From: an uncultured Novosphingobium sp. | GTDB taxonomy: Bacteria; Pseudomonadota; Alphaproteobacteria; Sphingomonadales; Sphingomonadaceae | Direction: 5' to 3' | DNA: 64,000 nt | Assembly: GCA_937996535.1 (NCBI GenBank) | Contig: CALKVF010000110.1 | Location: 4,092-68,091 of the forward strand | Shown here: one piece after another, positions 16,363-25,019 of the stretch | How positions within the stretch are numbered: the stretch's first letter is position 1 | How the letters are laid out: each line of letters opens with the position of its first letter | Translations under genes and position numbers: made by a program | Notes under the pieces: model-generated | Databases searched by the model: none | Told to the model about the DNA's origin: nothing | Seen by the model: the letters and a program-made list of their open reading frames with translations, nothing else

Positions 16363-18158
16363 TTCGCTGCTCCTCCGGAAACCGGCAAGGGTTGCTGCGG
16401 CGGCACCATCCGCGCGCGGGGTTGGCTGGCTGGCGCTGGCTGCGCCAGGGGCTGCTGCTCGCCGGTAAGGATCCGCATCACAGCGGCGGCCGGGCCGAAA
16501 TTCGCCACCCGGCCTTCGCGCATCACCAAGAGCTTGTCGGCCAGTTGCAGCATGTTGCTACGGTGAGACACCACCACAGTGGTGATCCGCGCTTTCTTGA
16601 GCCGCACCAGCGCGGCGGCCAGCGCGGTATCGCCCTTGGCATCAAGGCTGGCATTGGGCTCATCGAGCACGACGAAGCACGGGCTGCCATAGAGCGCGCG
16701 GGCCAGCCCGATGCGCTGGCGCTGCCCGCCCGACAGCTGATAGCCGCCATCGGTCAAAGTGCAGTCATACCCGCCGCTGAGCTGCAGGATCATGTCATGA
16801 CAATCGGCCAGCTTGGCCGCGGCCACCACTTCGGCATCGGTGGCATCGGGGCGAAACCGGGCGATATTGTCACGGATCGTTCCGGGCAGCAGTTCGACGT
16901 CCTGCGGCAGGTAGCCGACATAGCGGCCGAAATCGGCGCGCTTCCAGTCAAAGGTATCGGCCCCGTCGAGCCGCACGTTCCCAGCCGATGGCTTGTTCAC
17001 GCCGACCAGCGTCCGCGCGAGCGTGGTCTTGCCCGAAGCCGAAGGGCCGATGATCGCCAGCATGGTGCCCGGTTCGATCCCGAAGCTCACCCCGCGCAGG
17101 ATCGGCGGCCCGCCGGCGGGAACGAAGGTCAGCCCCTCAACCGTCAGCGCGCCCGATGGCGCGGGCAGTTCCATGTCGCCGCCGCGCAGCGCCGGCTGCC
17201 GGCTGAACTTGGCCAGCCGCTGGAGCCCGTCGCGGGCCAGCACGAACTGCTTCCAATAGGTCATCGAAGCTTCGATCGGGGCGAGCAATCGCGCCGAGAT
17301 GATCGAGGCCGCAATCAGCGCCCCGCCGGTCAGTTGCAGATCGAGCACCAGCAAGGCGCCCGTGCCGAGCAGCGCAACCTGAATCCCCGTGCGCACGAAT
17401 TTGGTCAGCGCGAGGATCCGGCTGGTGAACTCCTGCGTTGCTTCGTTGGCCGCAGCTTCCTCGCCAAAGCCGTTGCTCCAGCGGGCCACGGTGTGATCGG
17501 CCATGCCCATCGCGGTGATCGCTTCGCTGTTGCGGATCAGGCATTCGGCAAATTGCTGGTTCGCGGTGGCTTGCTGCTGTGCGGCGCTGATCGCCTGCCG
17601 GGTCGAACTTTCGACATACCAGGTCAGGAACAGCAGGATCCCCGCGCCCAGCGCGCAGATCAGCCCGAACCACGGGTTGAGCATGAACACCACCACCACG
17701 TAGAGCGGCACCCACAGCATATCGAGCAGGTTGAACAGCGTCGGACTGCCGACGAAGCTCTTGACCCGCGACAGTTCGCGCAGCGCCTCAAGCCGGCTTT
17801 CGGCCGCCATTCCGCGCGGATCGAGCGAGCGATCGAGCAGCACCGGCCCCAGCCGCAGCGAAAACCAGGTGGCCGCGCGCGAGGCGGTCTGCTGGCGCAT
17901 CGCCTCCATCAGCGAACTGAGCGCGACCGCCATGATCACCGCCAGAGTGAGATAGAACAAGGTATCCTTGCTCTGGCTGCTGAGCACCCGGTCATAGATC
18001 TGCATGGTGTAGAGCGAGACGGCGAGCGTCATCACATTGACCACGCCCGAGAAGATCAGCAGCGGCCGCGCCAGCGCGAGGACCGGGCCAAGGTTCGCGC
18101 CCAGCGCGTCGTTTGCGGCGGGCGCATTGCCCACCAGCTTGCGCAGGAAGGCGATCAT
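16359..18158 (-). CDS. PrtD-type type I secretion ABC transporter (permease-ATPase)
   Basis: A 599-residue exporter of the PrtD/RsaD branch, without an N-terminal C39 domain. The membrane domain occupies about residues 25-310 ('VNVMTLAVSLYTMQIYDRVL' is typical). The ATPase domain has Walker A 'GPSASGKTT' near residue 370, signature 'LSGGQRQRIGLARAL', Walker B 'FVVLDEPNASLD' and a switch His in 'VVSHR'. The C-terminal tail of about 45 residues is Pro/Gln-rich. It overlaps the LuxR gene upstream and the HlyD gene downstream by 4 bp each. This subfamily usually exports RTX proteins with C-terminal signals. The RTX-repeat protein encoded at 21406-23580 is the natural candidate substrate. Confidence 0.93.
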   Translation of the reverse strand: MIAFLRKLVGNAPAANDALGANLGPVLALARPLLIFSGVVNVMTLAVSLYTMQIYDRVLSSQSKDTLFYLTLAVIMAVALSSLMEAMRQQTASRAATWFSLRLGPVLLDRSLDPRGMAAESRLEALRELSRVKSFVGSPTLFNLLDMLWVPLYVVVVFMLNPWFGLICALGAGILLFLTWYVESSTRQAISAAQQQATANQQFAECLIRNSEAITAMGMADHTVARWSNGFGEEAAANEATQEFTSRILALTKFVRTGIQVALLGTGALLVLDLQLTGGALIAASIISARLLAPIEASMTYWKQFVLARDGLQRLAKFSRQPALRGGDMELPAPSGALTVEGLTFVPAGGPPILRGVSFGIEPGTMLAIIGPSASGKTTLARTLVGVNKPSAGNVRLDGADTFDWKRADFGRYVGYLPQDVELLPGTIRDNIARFRPDATDAEVVAAAKLADCHDMILQLSGGYDCTLTDGGYQLSGGQRQRIGLARALYGSPCFVVLDEPNASLDAKGDTALAAALVRLKKARITTVVVSHRSNMLQLADKLLVMREGRVANFGPAAAVMRILTGEQQPLAQPAPASQPRARMVPPQQPLPVSGGAAK

Positions 18159-19408
18159 CGCCCGATACCCCCGGCATCGGCCAGCGCGGGCGCTGGCGCG
18201 CTATCGTGCAGCGGCAGCGCGAGGCTGGAGATCAGGCTGGCCAGCTCCATCTGGCGGCTGACCCCGAGCTTCGAGCGCACCCGCTTGAGATAGGTCCGCG
18301 CGGTTTCCTCTGAAATCCCGCAGCCCGAAGCGGCATCGCCGATGTTGCTGGAGCGCAGGAAGCGCCCGAGGAACTTCTGTTCGGACGGGAGCAGGCCCAG
18401 CGCCTGCAACAGCAGCGGCGAGGCGTCGACCTTGCCCGGCGAGAGCACGATCATCATCGCCGAGCGCGGCGCGCTGCCGCACTGGCGCGGCGATGGCGGG
18501 ACGATCTGGACCAGCCGCCAATCGCCCGAGGGGCCATCGATCCGCACCACGTCCTGCCCGCCAGCCGCGCCACCCGCCCCAGCCGCATGGCGCACCGCGG
18601 CGCGCAGTTCGCGGGTGGCAGCGGCATTGGGGCAGCCGATCGCGCCATCGGGATTGCGCAGCAGCCAGCGCCGCTCGGCCATCATCGCCTCGGCCGCCGC
18701 ATTGGTGAACAGCGGACGGCAATCGGCGTCCATCAGCAGCATCGGCAGCGACACCCGATCGAACATCGCCTCAAGCATCGCAGTCTGCTGCGCCTGACGT
18801 GAGAGATTGGCCCGCACCAGCCCGTGTTCAACGAAGATCGGCACCAGCTTGTCCACCCCGCTGCGCTCGGCGCGGGTCAAGGCTGGCGCGCCCGCTGCCT
18901 TGAAGAACAGCCCCCGCACCGCCACGCCGTTGACCTGCGTATGGATCGCAAAGGCTGGCCCCAGCCGCGCGACAAAGGCGCTGCCCGTATCAAGCGGCAA
19001 AGCGCCGCCGGTTTCAGGCTGCACCGCCGCCGCATCAGGCCGCGCCCAAACGGCTTCGGCATGGGCCAGCAGATGCCGGGTGAGCTCAGGATTTCCGCGC
19101 GCCTCGTCAAACCCGATGAGATAGGCATGGTTACCGCCAATCGGGGGCGGCAAGGTCAGCACGACGATCGCCGCAACGATGCCCTGCGCCGTCAGGCACG
19201 AACACCACGCAAGATCGGGGGCGGCTTCGAATTCGACGGGATGGCAGGCCAGAGGACGCGGCGCGGCAAAGCCGAACACCGAACCGCCCGCGCTGTCGCA
19301 GCGCGGATCGCCCGGCAACTCGCCGAAGTCATCGCCTTCGCAGATTTCGCTATCGCTAAGCCTGGAGCCGGCATCGAAGCCGACAGAGCCATCCGAAATC
19401 ATGTCCAT
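18155..19408 (-). CDS. LuxR-type HTH regulator heading the type I secretion operon
   Basis: A 417-residue protein with a C-terminal LuxR/FixJ-like helix-turn-helix (about 340-405), recognisable from 'LLPSEQKFLGRFL', 'GCGISEETARTYLKRVRSKL' and 'SRQMELASLI'. The N-terminal two thirds have no domain that I can name; a middle segment (about 210-300) resembles PAS-like sensor regions of other LuxR proteins ('LPMLLMDADCRPLFTNAAAEAMM'). It is the first gene of the operon and overlaps the ABC gene by ATGA. Autoregulation and control of the secretion genes, including the divergent tolC, are likely inferences. An in-frame ATG two codons later is an alternative start. Confidence 0.82.
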   Translation of the reverse strand: MDMISDGSVGFDAGSRLSDSEICEGDDFGELPGDPRCDSAGGSVFGFAAPRPLACHPVEFEAAPDLAWCSCLTAQGIVAAIVVLTLPPPIGGNHAYLIGFDEARGNPELTRHLLAHAEAVWARPDAAAVQPETGGALPLDTGSAFVARLGPAFAIHTQVNGVAVRGLFFKAAGAPALTRAERSGVDKLVPIFVEHGLVRANLSRQAQQTAMLEAMFDRVSLPMLLMDADCRPLFTNAAAEAMMAERRWLLRNPDGAIGCPNAAATRELRAAVRHAAGAGGAAGGQDVVRIDGPSGDWRLVQIVPPSPRQCGSAPRSAMMIVLSPGKVDASPLLLQALGLLPSEQKFLGRFLRSSNIGDAASGCGISEETARTYLKRVRSKLGVSRQMELASLISSLALPLHDSAPAPALADAGGIGR

Positions 19409-19769
19409 CCCCTGTCACTGCATACCCGCTCCCACGCTCATCGCGTGAAGCGGACCCGACTGAATGCACGACCGAAGTGATGGCTCCGCCCAGTCAGACC
19501 AGCTGACGGGCGCCCGGATTTTTTCTTGTTGTTAGTCGAGAGATCGACAGCCTGGCGAAATCCGCAAACGACAGAAAGTCACCAATATCGAAAGTGTTAT
19601 GGTGAATCCCCTAGCCCCGTCCAGCCCCCGTCCACCCATTGCTCCAAGGGTATGCCCGTATGGTTATATGTCCGCTGGCGGGGGCTGCGATAGCATCGCC
19701 GGTCTGATCCGTTCAGGGGTCAGGTGCAGTCGCGGGCAAGTCGTCTCGCCGTGTCGGGCGGAGGAAACC
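19409..19769. promoter_or_regulatory. 361-bp divergent promoter region between the luxR operon and tolC2
   Basis: The region holds no convincing gene, although the tolC frame stays open back to 19599. It must contain promoters for both directions. A short perfect palindrome CGGGCGCCCG (19507-19516) is followed by ATTTTTTCTTGTTGTTAG, the most AT-rich stretch. A long leader (19600-19769) precedes tolC2. No operator could be assigned to the LuxR protein. Confidence 0.4.
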
Positions 19770-21194
19770 ATGAGCCGTGAGATCAAGATGGGGCACTGTG
19801 GCAAGTCCGGCGCGCGCCGGCTCTGCATCTGGGCTGGCGCCGCGGCGTTGCTGACCCCGCTGGCGATGCCGGCGGCGGGACAGGTCGCGCCGCGCCCGGT
19901 CCCCAGCCCGGCAGCCCGCCCAGCCGCATCGGGCATGACCGCGCTGGTCGCCGAAGTGGTGCGCACCAATCCCGAAATCGATGCCCAGCGCAATCAGGTG
20001 CGCGGGCTCGAAGCGCGGCTCTCCTCCGCGCGCGCCGCCGCCCTGCCAGATGTCACTGCGAACGGGCAGGTCCAGCGCCGCAAGATCGACGTCAAGAACG
20101 GCGGACAGGGCGACAGCGAATTCACCTCCGGCCAAGGAACGGTCGAAGGGCGGCTGCAATTGTTCGACGGTCGGCGCACCGCCAACAGCATCAAGCTGGC
20201 CGAACAGGAACTGGCCTCTGGCCTCGCGGGCTATCACGGCAAGGTGTCCGATGTGCTACTCGACCTGCTGGTCGCAGCCGCCGATGTCCACCGCGACGAG
20301 GCGATCCGCGGCTACACCGACCTGCAAAGCGATGCCATCGCCGCGCAATTGCGCGCGATCGGCCGGCGCTTTGAAGTGGGCGAGGCAACTCAGACCGATC
20401 AGGCGCTCGCCCGCGCGCGCTTGGCCACGGCGCAAACCGCGATCATCGCCGCGAACGAGGCACTGGGCATCAGCCGCAGCGCCTTTGTCCGCGTGGCCGG
20501 GCGCGCACCCGGCGCGGTGCCCGATCTGCCCGATCTCGCGCCACTGCCTGCCAACCTTGCCGCCGCGCAGGCGCTCGCCGTGGCGAACAATCCGCGCGTG
20601 CGCGCCGCCCGGCGCAGCGCGATTGCCGCCAAATATGGAGTCGCCGCCGCCAAGGGCGCGCTACTGCCGCACATGGATGCCGTGGCCGGATACGAATACC
20701 TGACCGGCGGGGTCGCCAACCTGTTCACCGGCAAACTCCCGAACGACCGCTCGGCGGCCTATGGCGGGGTCGAAGTGAACGTGCCGCTGTTCCGTCCGCG
20801 CACCTATGCCGACATTCGGCGCTATGACGGCCTCCACGCCCAGCGCCTGTCGGAATTTTCCGCCGCGCAGCGCAATGCCGCCGATCAGGCCACAGCGGCC
20901 TGGACCCAGTGGCAGTCGGCGCTGGCAACGATCGAGGCGGCCCGGGTTGCCGTGGCCGCAACCGAGCAGGCTGCCGAAGGCGTGCGGCGCGAATGGAACA
21001 TCGGCAACCGCACGCTGGTTGAGGTGCTCGATGCCCAGAACGAGCTGCTGAGCGCGCGAGTCGCGCTGGAGCGGGCGATCCATAATGAATACGTCGGGCG
21101 GGCCTCGGTGCTCGCCGCCGTGGGCGAGCTGAAGCCCGCCGCGATCCGGCAGTCGGCCTATCACGCCGCGCTGCAGCCCCGCCCCACGATCTGA
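19770..21194 (+). CDS. TolC-family outer-membrane factor of type I secretion system 2
   Basis: About 474 residues. The ATG at 19770 is chosen because it follows a strong GCGGAGG site by six bases and starts a signal peptide (basic N-terminus, hydrophobic core 'LCIWAGAAALLTPLAMPAAG'). The mature protein shows the duplicated outer-membrane efflux repeats: 'MTALVAEVVRTNPEIDAQ' at the start, and the second repeat ending 'NRTLVEVLDAQNELL'. This is the second TolC gene in 20 kb, and the two are clearly different sequences. It faces away from the ABC-HlyD operon and precedes the RTX gene by 211 bp, so it probably serves that system. Confidence 0.9.
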   Translation: MSREIKMGHCGKSGARRLCIWAGAAALLTPLAMPAAGQVAPRPVPSPAARPAASGMTALVAEVVRTNPEIDAQRNQVRGLEARLSSARAAALPDVTANGQVQRRKIDVKNGGQGDSEFTSGQGTVEGRLQLFDGRRTANSIKLAEQELASGLAGYHGKVSDVLLDLLVAAADVHRDEAIRGYTDLQSDAIAAQLRAIGRRFEVGEATQTDQALARARLATAQTAIIAANEALGISRSAFVRVAGRAPGAVPDLPDLAPLPANLAAAQALAVANNPRVRAARRSAIAAKYGVAAAKGALLPHMDAVAGYEYLTGGVANLFTGKLPNDRSAAYGGVEVNVPLFRPRTYADIRRYDGLHAQRLSEFSAAQRNAADQATAAWTQWQSALATIEAARVAVAATEQAAEGVRREWNIGNRTLVEVLDAQNELLSARVALERAIHNEYVGRASVLAAVGELKPAAIRQSAYHAALQPRPTI

Positions 21195-21405
21195 TTTTAG
21201 TCCCCTGATATAGATACATAAACGCCGGATCGGCGATCCTGTCCGCGTGTTTCTTTTCGGGTTTGAAAAAACTCTCATCCCATGTCCCCAAGCGGGAATG
21301 TGGCGCCCCCCACGCCAGTCATATCCCTGTGGTCGGTTTCAGGATGGAACCACCGATGCTCCCCATTGGCGGCGCATCGCTACGACCAGGACAGAGGAGC
21401 ATGAC

Positions 21406-23580
21406 ATGCCTACAGTTAATCCCTCTTCAGCCCCGACTGCCCCCAAGGCGGCAACCTCGCGGGCCCAGGCGCTCGGGACCAATTCGGTTGATTTCATCGA
21501 CCTGAACGCGGTCACCTCGACGGCGAACATGCCGTACAATGCCCGCGGCAACGGCGGGAACGACACCGTCTATGGCAACAACTACGACAACGATCTCTAC
21601 GGCGACGCGGGTGACGACAACGTCATCGGCCGCTCGGGCAACGACCGTGTCGACGGCGGGCTCGGCAACGACACGCTGATCGGTGACCAGGCCTCGTTCG
21701 TCGTGGTCGGCCCCGGCAACGTGGTCTACAGCGGCATCGACAACGGCTCGGCTGATGGCAACGACACCCTGCTGGGCGGCGCTGGCAACGACACGGCCTG
21801 GGGCGGCGGCGGAAACGACTTCATCCGCGGCGATGCCGGCAACGACACGCTGTATGGCCAGTCCGGCGATGACCGGATCGAAGGCAGCGCCGGCAACGAC
21901 TCGATTTCGGGCGGCACCGGCAACGACAACCTGTTTGGCGGCACCGAAACCGACGTGGTCAGCGGCGGCGACGGCGATGACTACATCGACGGCGGCACCA
22001 ACACCAACGGGGTTGACCAACTGTCGGGCGATGCCGGCAACGACGTGATCTTCGGCGATGGCGGCCCGGGCCGCAACGCGGACACCGACTATGCCTACAA
22101 CCAGAGCGGCTACGACCCGACCTTGGGTCAGGCTGACAACATCTCTGGCGGCGCTGGTGACGACCAGGTCTTCGGTCAAGGCGGCAACGACACCATCAAC
22201 GGCAACGACGGCGACGACCTGCTGTGGGGCGATGACGGCAACGACACCGTTCTCGGCGGCACCGGGGCCGATCAGGTCGATGGCGGTGAAGGCGACGATG
22301 CCCTTTACGGCGAAGACGGCGACGATGAACTCGATGGCGATGCCGGCAACGACTACATCAACGGCGGCGCCGGGATGGACTTCGTGCAAGGCGGTGCCGA
22401 CAACGATGTCATCGACGGCTGGACGGGCGATGACGTGCTGAACGGCAACGACGGCAACGACACCGTGCTTGGCTGGACCGGCAACGACATCATCGCCGGG
22501 CAGCTCGGTGATGACGCGCTCTACGGCGAAGACGGCGACGACGTGATCCAGGGGAACGGCGAACAGGCCCCCTATGATCCGTTCGATCCGGACTTCACCG
22601 ATGCCGACTTCATCTCGGGCGGCAACGGCAACGATACGCTCAACGGCAACGAAGGCGATGACACCGTGCACGGCGATGCCGGAAACGACTATGTCGCTGG
22701 CGATGACGGCAGCGACATCCTCACGGGTGGAACCGGTGACGACGTGGTCACGGGCGGTGCCGGCAACGACTATGCCCAGGGCAACGACGGCAACGACAAC
22801 GTCTATGGCGATGCCGGCAACGACACGCTCGAAGGCAACGACGGCAACGACTTTGTCTCCGGCGGGCTGGGCAATGACGTTGCCTCTGGCGGTGCCGGGA
22901 ACGACACCGTGACCGGTGGCCTGGGTGCCGACACGCTCTTCGGCAACGACGGCAACGACATCCTCGATGGCGACAACTTCGATGACTCGATCACCGGTGG
23001 CAACGACACCATGTTCGGCGGCAACGGGTTCGACTTCATGGAAGGTGGCGGCGGTAACGACTACATGGATGGCGGCAACGACAACGACACCATGTATGGC
23101 GACCGTGGCAATGACACCATGTTCGGCGGCCTCGGCGATGACTACATCGAAGGCGAAACCGGGAACGACTCCATTACCGGTGGTGAAGGCGATGACCGGA
23201 TGTCGGGCGGCGCAGGCAAGGATCTGTTCAAGTTCGACTCGACCGACGCTTCGCCGGGCTTCGGTGATGACCACATCGTCTCGCCGACCAACACGCGTGA
23301 CTTCAACCTCGCCAACCGCGACACGCTGGTCTTCGATGTTGATGCCGGGTTCGATCCTTCGTCGGACATGCTGGTCATGAGCGGTGACTGGGACGGCCAG
23401 GGTGACGGGCTTGACCTGTACATCGCCACGGCTGCCGGTTCGGTGCTGGTCGAAGACTTCTGGGATGGCGCTTCGGCTCCGATCCAGGCCCTCGCAGCAG
23501 CAGGCGCCTATGACTCGGTTGCGGCGATGAACGCCTACAGCCAGGGCAACGCCAGCTACGACATGATCACGTTCATCTGA
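21406..23580 (+). CDS. RTX-repeat calcium-binding protein, probable type I secretion substrate
   Basis: About 724 residues. The ATG at 21406 follows an ACAGAGGAGC site. After a short N-terminal segment of ~45 residues with no classical signal peptide, almost the whole protein (about 45-610) consists of GGxGxDxxx-type nonapeptide repeats such as 'GGAGNDT' and 'GDAGNDTLYG', dozens in all. These fold into Ca-binding beta-rolls after export. The C-terminal ~115 residues ('DLFKFDSTDASPGFG' onward, ending 'SYDMITFI') form a non-repeat cap with the uncleaved secretion signal expected here. There is no enzymatic domain, so a structural role (surface layer, matrix or adhesion) is more likely than a toxin. 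The genes around it encode TolC, PrtD-type ABC and HlyD. The repetition is also strong at DNA level (GGCAACGAC). Confidence 0.92.
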   Translation: MPTVNPSSAPTAPKAATSRAQALGTNSVDFIDLNAVTSTANMPYNARGNGGNDTVYGNNYDNDLYGDAGDDNVIGRSGNDRVDGGLGNDTLIGDQASFVVVGPGNVVYSGIDNGSADGNDTLLGGAGNDTAWGGGGNDFIRGDAGNDTLYGQSGDDRIEGSAGNDSISGGTGNDNLFGGTETDVVSGGDGDDYIDGGTNTNGVDQLSGDAGNDVIFGDGGPGRNADTDYAYNQSGYDPTLGQADNISGGAGDDQVFGQGGNDTINGNDGDDLLWGDDGNDTVLGGTGADQVDGGEGDDALYGEDGDDELDGDAGNDYINGGAGMDFVQGGADNDVIDGWTGDDVLNGNDGNDTVLGWTGNDIIAGQLGDDALYGEDGDDVIQGNGEQAPYDPFDPDFTDADFISGGNGNDTLNGNEGDDTVHGDAGNDYVAGDDGSDILTGGTGDDVVTGGAGNDYAQGNDGNDNVYGDAGNDTLEGNDGNDFVSGGLGNDVASGGAGNDTVTGGLGADTLFGNDGNDILDGDNFDDSITGGNDTMFGGNGFDFMEGGGGNDYMDGGNDNDTMYGDRGNDTMFGGLGDDYIEGETGNDSITGGEGDDRMSGGAGKDLFKFDSTDASPGFGDDHIVSPTNTRDFNLANRDTLVFDVDAGFDPSSDMLVMSGDWDGQGDGLDLYIATAAGSVLVEDFWDGASAPIQALAAAGAYDSVAAMNAYSQGNASYDMITFI

Positions 23581-23589
23581 TCATTCGCC

Positions 23590-23623
23590 CCCGGGAGGTT
23601 GTGGGCCACCTCAACCTTCCGGG
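23590..23623 (+). terminator. Hairpin after the RTX gene
   Basis: CCCGGGAGGTTG pairs with CAACCTTCCGGG (one mismatch) across a 10-base loop, starting 9 bases after the RTX stop codon. It has no U-tract, so it could be a terminator part or an mRNA 3'-end stabiliser. Confidence 0.5.
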
Positions 23624-23633
23624 TCAGCGGCGC

Positions 23634-23669
23634 AAAGGGAGCGGTTCCGTCAGCGGACCCGCTCCCTTT
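23634..23669 (+). terminator. Rho-independent-like terminator between the RTX gene and phoR
   Basis: A perfect 11-bp stem AAAGGGAGCGG/CCGCTCCCTTT, with a smaller TCCG/CGGA stem inside its loop. The T-run is part of the closing stem and is followed by CGCTGTCT. It follows the first hairpin by 10 bases; the two together separate the secretion locus from phoR. Confidence 0.65.
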
Positions 23670-23786
23670 CGCTGTCTGGGGCAGCCGCGTCTGATGGCGC
23701 AAACCTGCCCCGTAACGCGGCTGTCATCATCACGGCGCAATTCGCACTGGTTGCAGCCCGTCCACTCGCCTAGAAGCGCCCGGCCC

Positions 23787-24980
23787 ATGACTGGAAATAT
23801 TCGCATCCCCCTGCCCGCCTTGCTGCTGGCTCTGGCCACGACCGCCGGTATGGTTATCGCCGGCACGAACATCTGGCTTTGCGCGGCGGTTGCCCTGACC
23901 TGGCTGGGCTCGCTGTGGCTGACCGTGCCCGAGCCCGAAATCGCGGTCGAGCGGGTCGATGCCGCCGAAGTATCGCGCGATGCGGTGAGCGAGGCGATCG
24001 AGCCGCTTGGCATGCCGCTGCTGGTGCTAGAAGGCACCCGCGTCACCCTTGCCAATGCCGCAGCGCGCGAGGCGCTGGGCGGTCATATCGGCGGACAGGA
24101 CGTGCGCATTGCGCTGCGCCATCCCGATGCGATGCGGCTGGTCGACATGGGCGACGGCGAAAGCGTCACGATTCCCGGACTGACCGGCGCGCGCAGCCTG
24201 TGGCAGCTGACCCGGCGCCAGATCAACGCCAGCCGCTGGACCATCGAACTGGCCGACCGCACCGCCGAGGCTGACATCGGCCGTGCCCACACCGATTTCG
24301 TCGCCAATGCCAGTCATGAACTGCGCACCCCGCTGGCCGCGATCATCGGCTATGTTGAAACCCTCGCCGATGGCGGGCCGACGCTTGATGCTGAAACCAG
24401 CAAGCGCTTCCTCGACATCGTTCAGCGCGAGGCCAAGCGAATGCTCTCGCTGGTCGAAGATCTGATGACGCTCAGCCATGTCGAGGCGGAAAAGCACGAC
24501 CGGCCGTCCGAGCCGCTCGATCTTGCGCAGCTCGCCTCGCGGGTGGTGGCCGAAGTATCCTCGCTGCAGGGCAAGGAGCGGGTCGAACTGGTCAGTGCGG
24601 GATCGGGCTGCGACGTGCTGGGCGATGCCGCACAGCTTGAACAATTGCTCCGCAACCTGGTCGACAATGCGCTGAAATACGGCGGCCCGGATCAGCCGGT
24701 CAGCGTGGTGGTGGAACAGACGCCCAAGGGGCAGATCCATCTCAGCGTCACTGATCGCGGTGCGGGGATTGCGCCCGAGCACCTGCCCCACCTCACCCGG
24801 CGCTTCTATCGCACCGATCCCAGCCGCAGCCGCGCCTCGGGCGGGACCGGGCTGGGTCTGGCGATCGTGAAACATATCGTCGAGCGCCACCGCGCCCGGC
24901 TCGACATTGCCAGCACCGTGGGCGTGGGCACCACGGTCAGCGTCGATTTCCCGGCAGCCGCGCAGGCCGCTGCCGATTGA
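23787..24980 (+). CDS. phoR: Phosphate regulon sensor histidine kinase PhoR
   Basis: About 397 residues. The ATG at 23787 gives two N-terminal transmembrane helices (about 8-25 and 28-48). A PAS-like region follows (about 65-160). The HisKA domain contains the phospho-accepting His177 in 'ANASHELRTPLAAI'. The HATPase domain has the N box 'LRNLVDNALKYGG', G1 'VTDRGAGIAPEHL' and G2 'GGTGLGLAIVKH'. This arrangement is typical of PhoR, which autophosphorylates under phosphate limitation and phosphorylates PhoB. It lies upstream of the pst-phoU-phoB run but is separated from it by a gene on the other strand, so it is probably transcribed on its own. Confidence 0.88.
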   Translation: MTGNIRIPLPALLLALATTAGMVIAGTNIWLCAAVALTWLGSLWLTVPEPEIAVERVDAAEVSRDAVSEAIEPLGMPLLVLEGTRVTLANAAAREALGGHIGGQDVRIALRHPDAMRLVDMGDGESVTIPGLTGARSLWQLTRRQINASRWTIELADRTAEADIGRAHTDFVANASHELRTPLAAIIGYVETLADGGPTLDAETSKRFLDIVQREAKRMLSLVEDLMTLSHVEAEKHDRPSEPLDLAQLASRVVAEVSSLQGKERVELVSAGSGCDVLGDAAQLEQLLRNLVDNALKYGGPDQPVSVVVEQTPKGQIHLSVTDRGAGIAPEHLPHLTRRFYRTDPSRSRASGGTGLGLAIVKHIVERHRARLDIASTVGVGTTVSVDFPAAAQAAAD

Positions 24981-25019
24981 GGCGGACCGGGCGTTTCATC
25001 GCCCAGCCCGCCTGATCGC

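Noticed and set aside
16350..18293. 647-codon plus-strand frame over the second ABC gene
   Set aside because: Shadow frame without recognisable domains; the minus strand has intact Walker and LSGGQ motifs and coupled neighbours.
21540..23230. Regular DNA repeats that could look like a CRISPR or satellite array
   Set aside because: They are in-frame GGxGxD codons (GGCAACGAC units) of the RTX gene with no spacer organisation; no cas genes.
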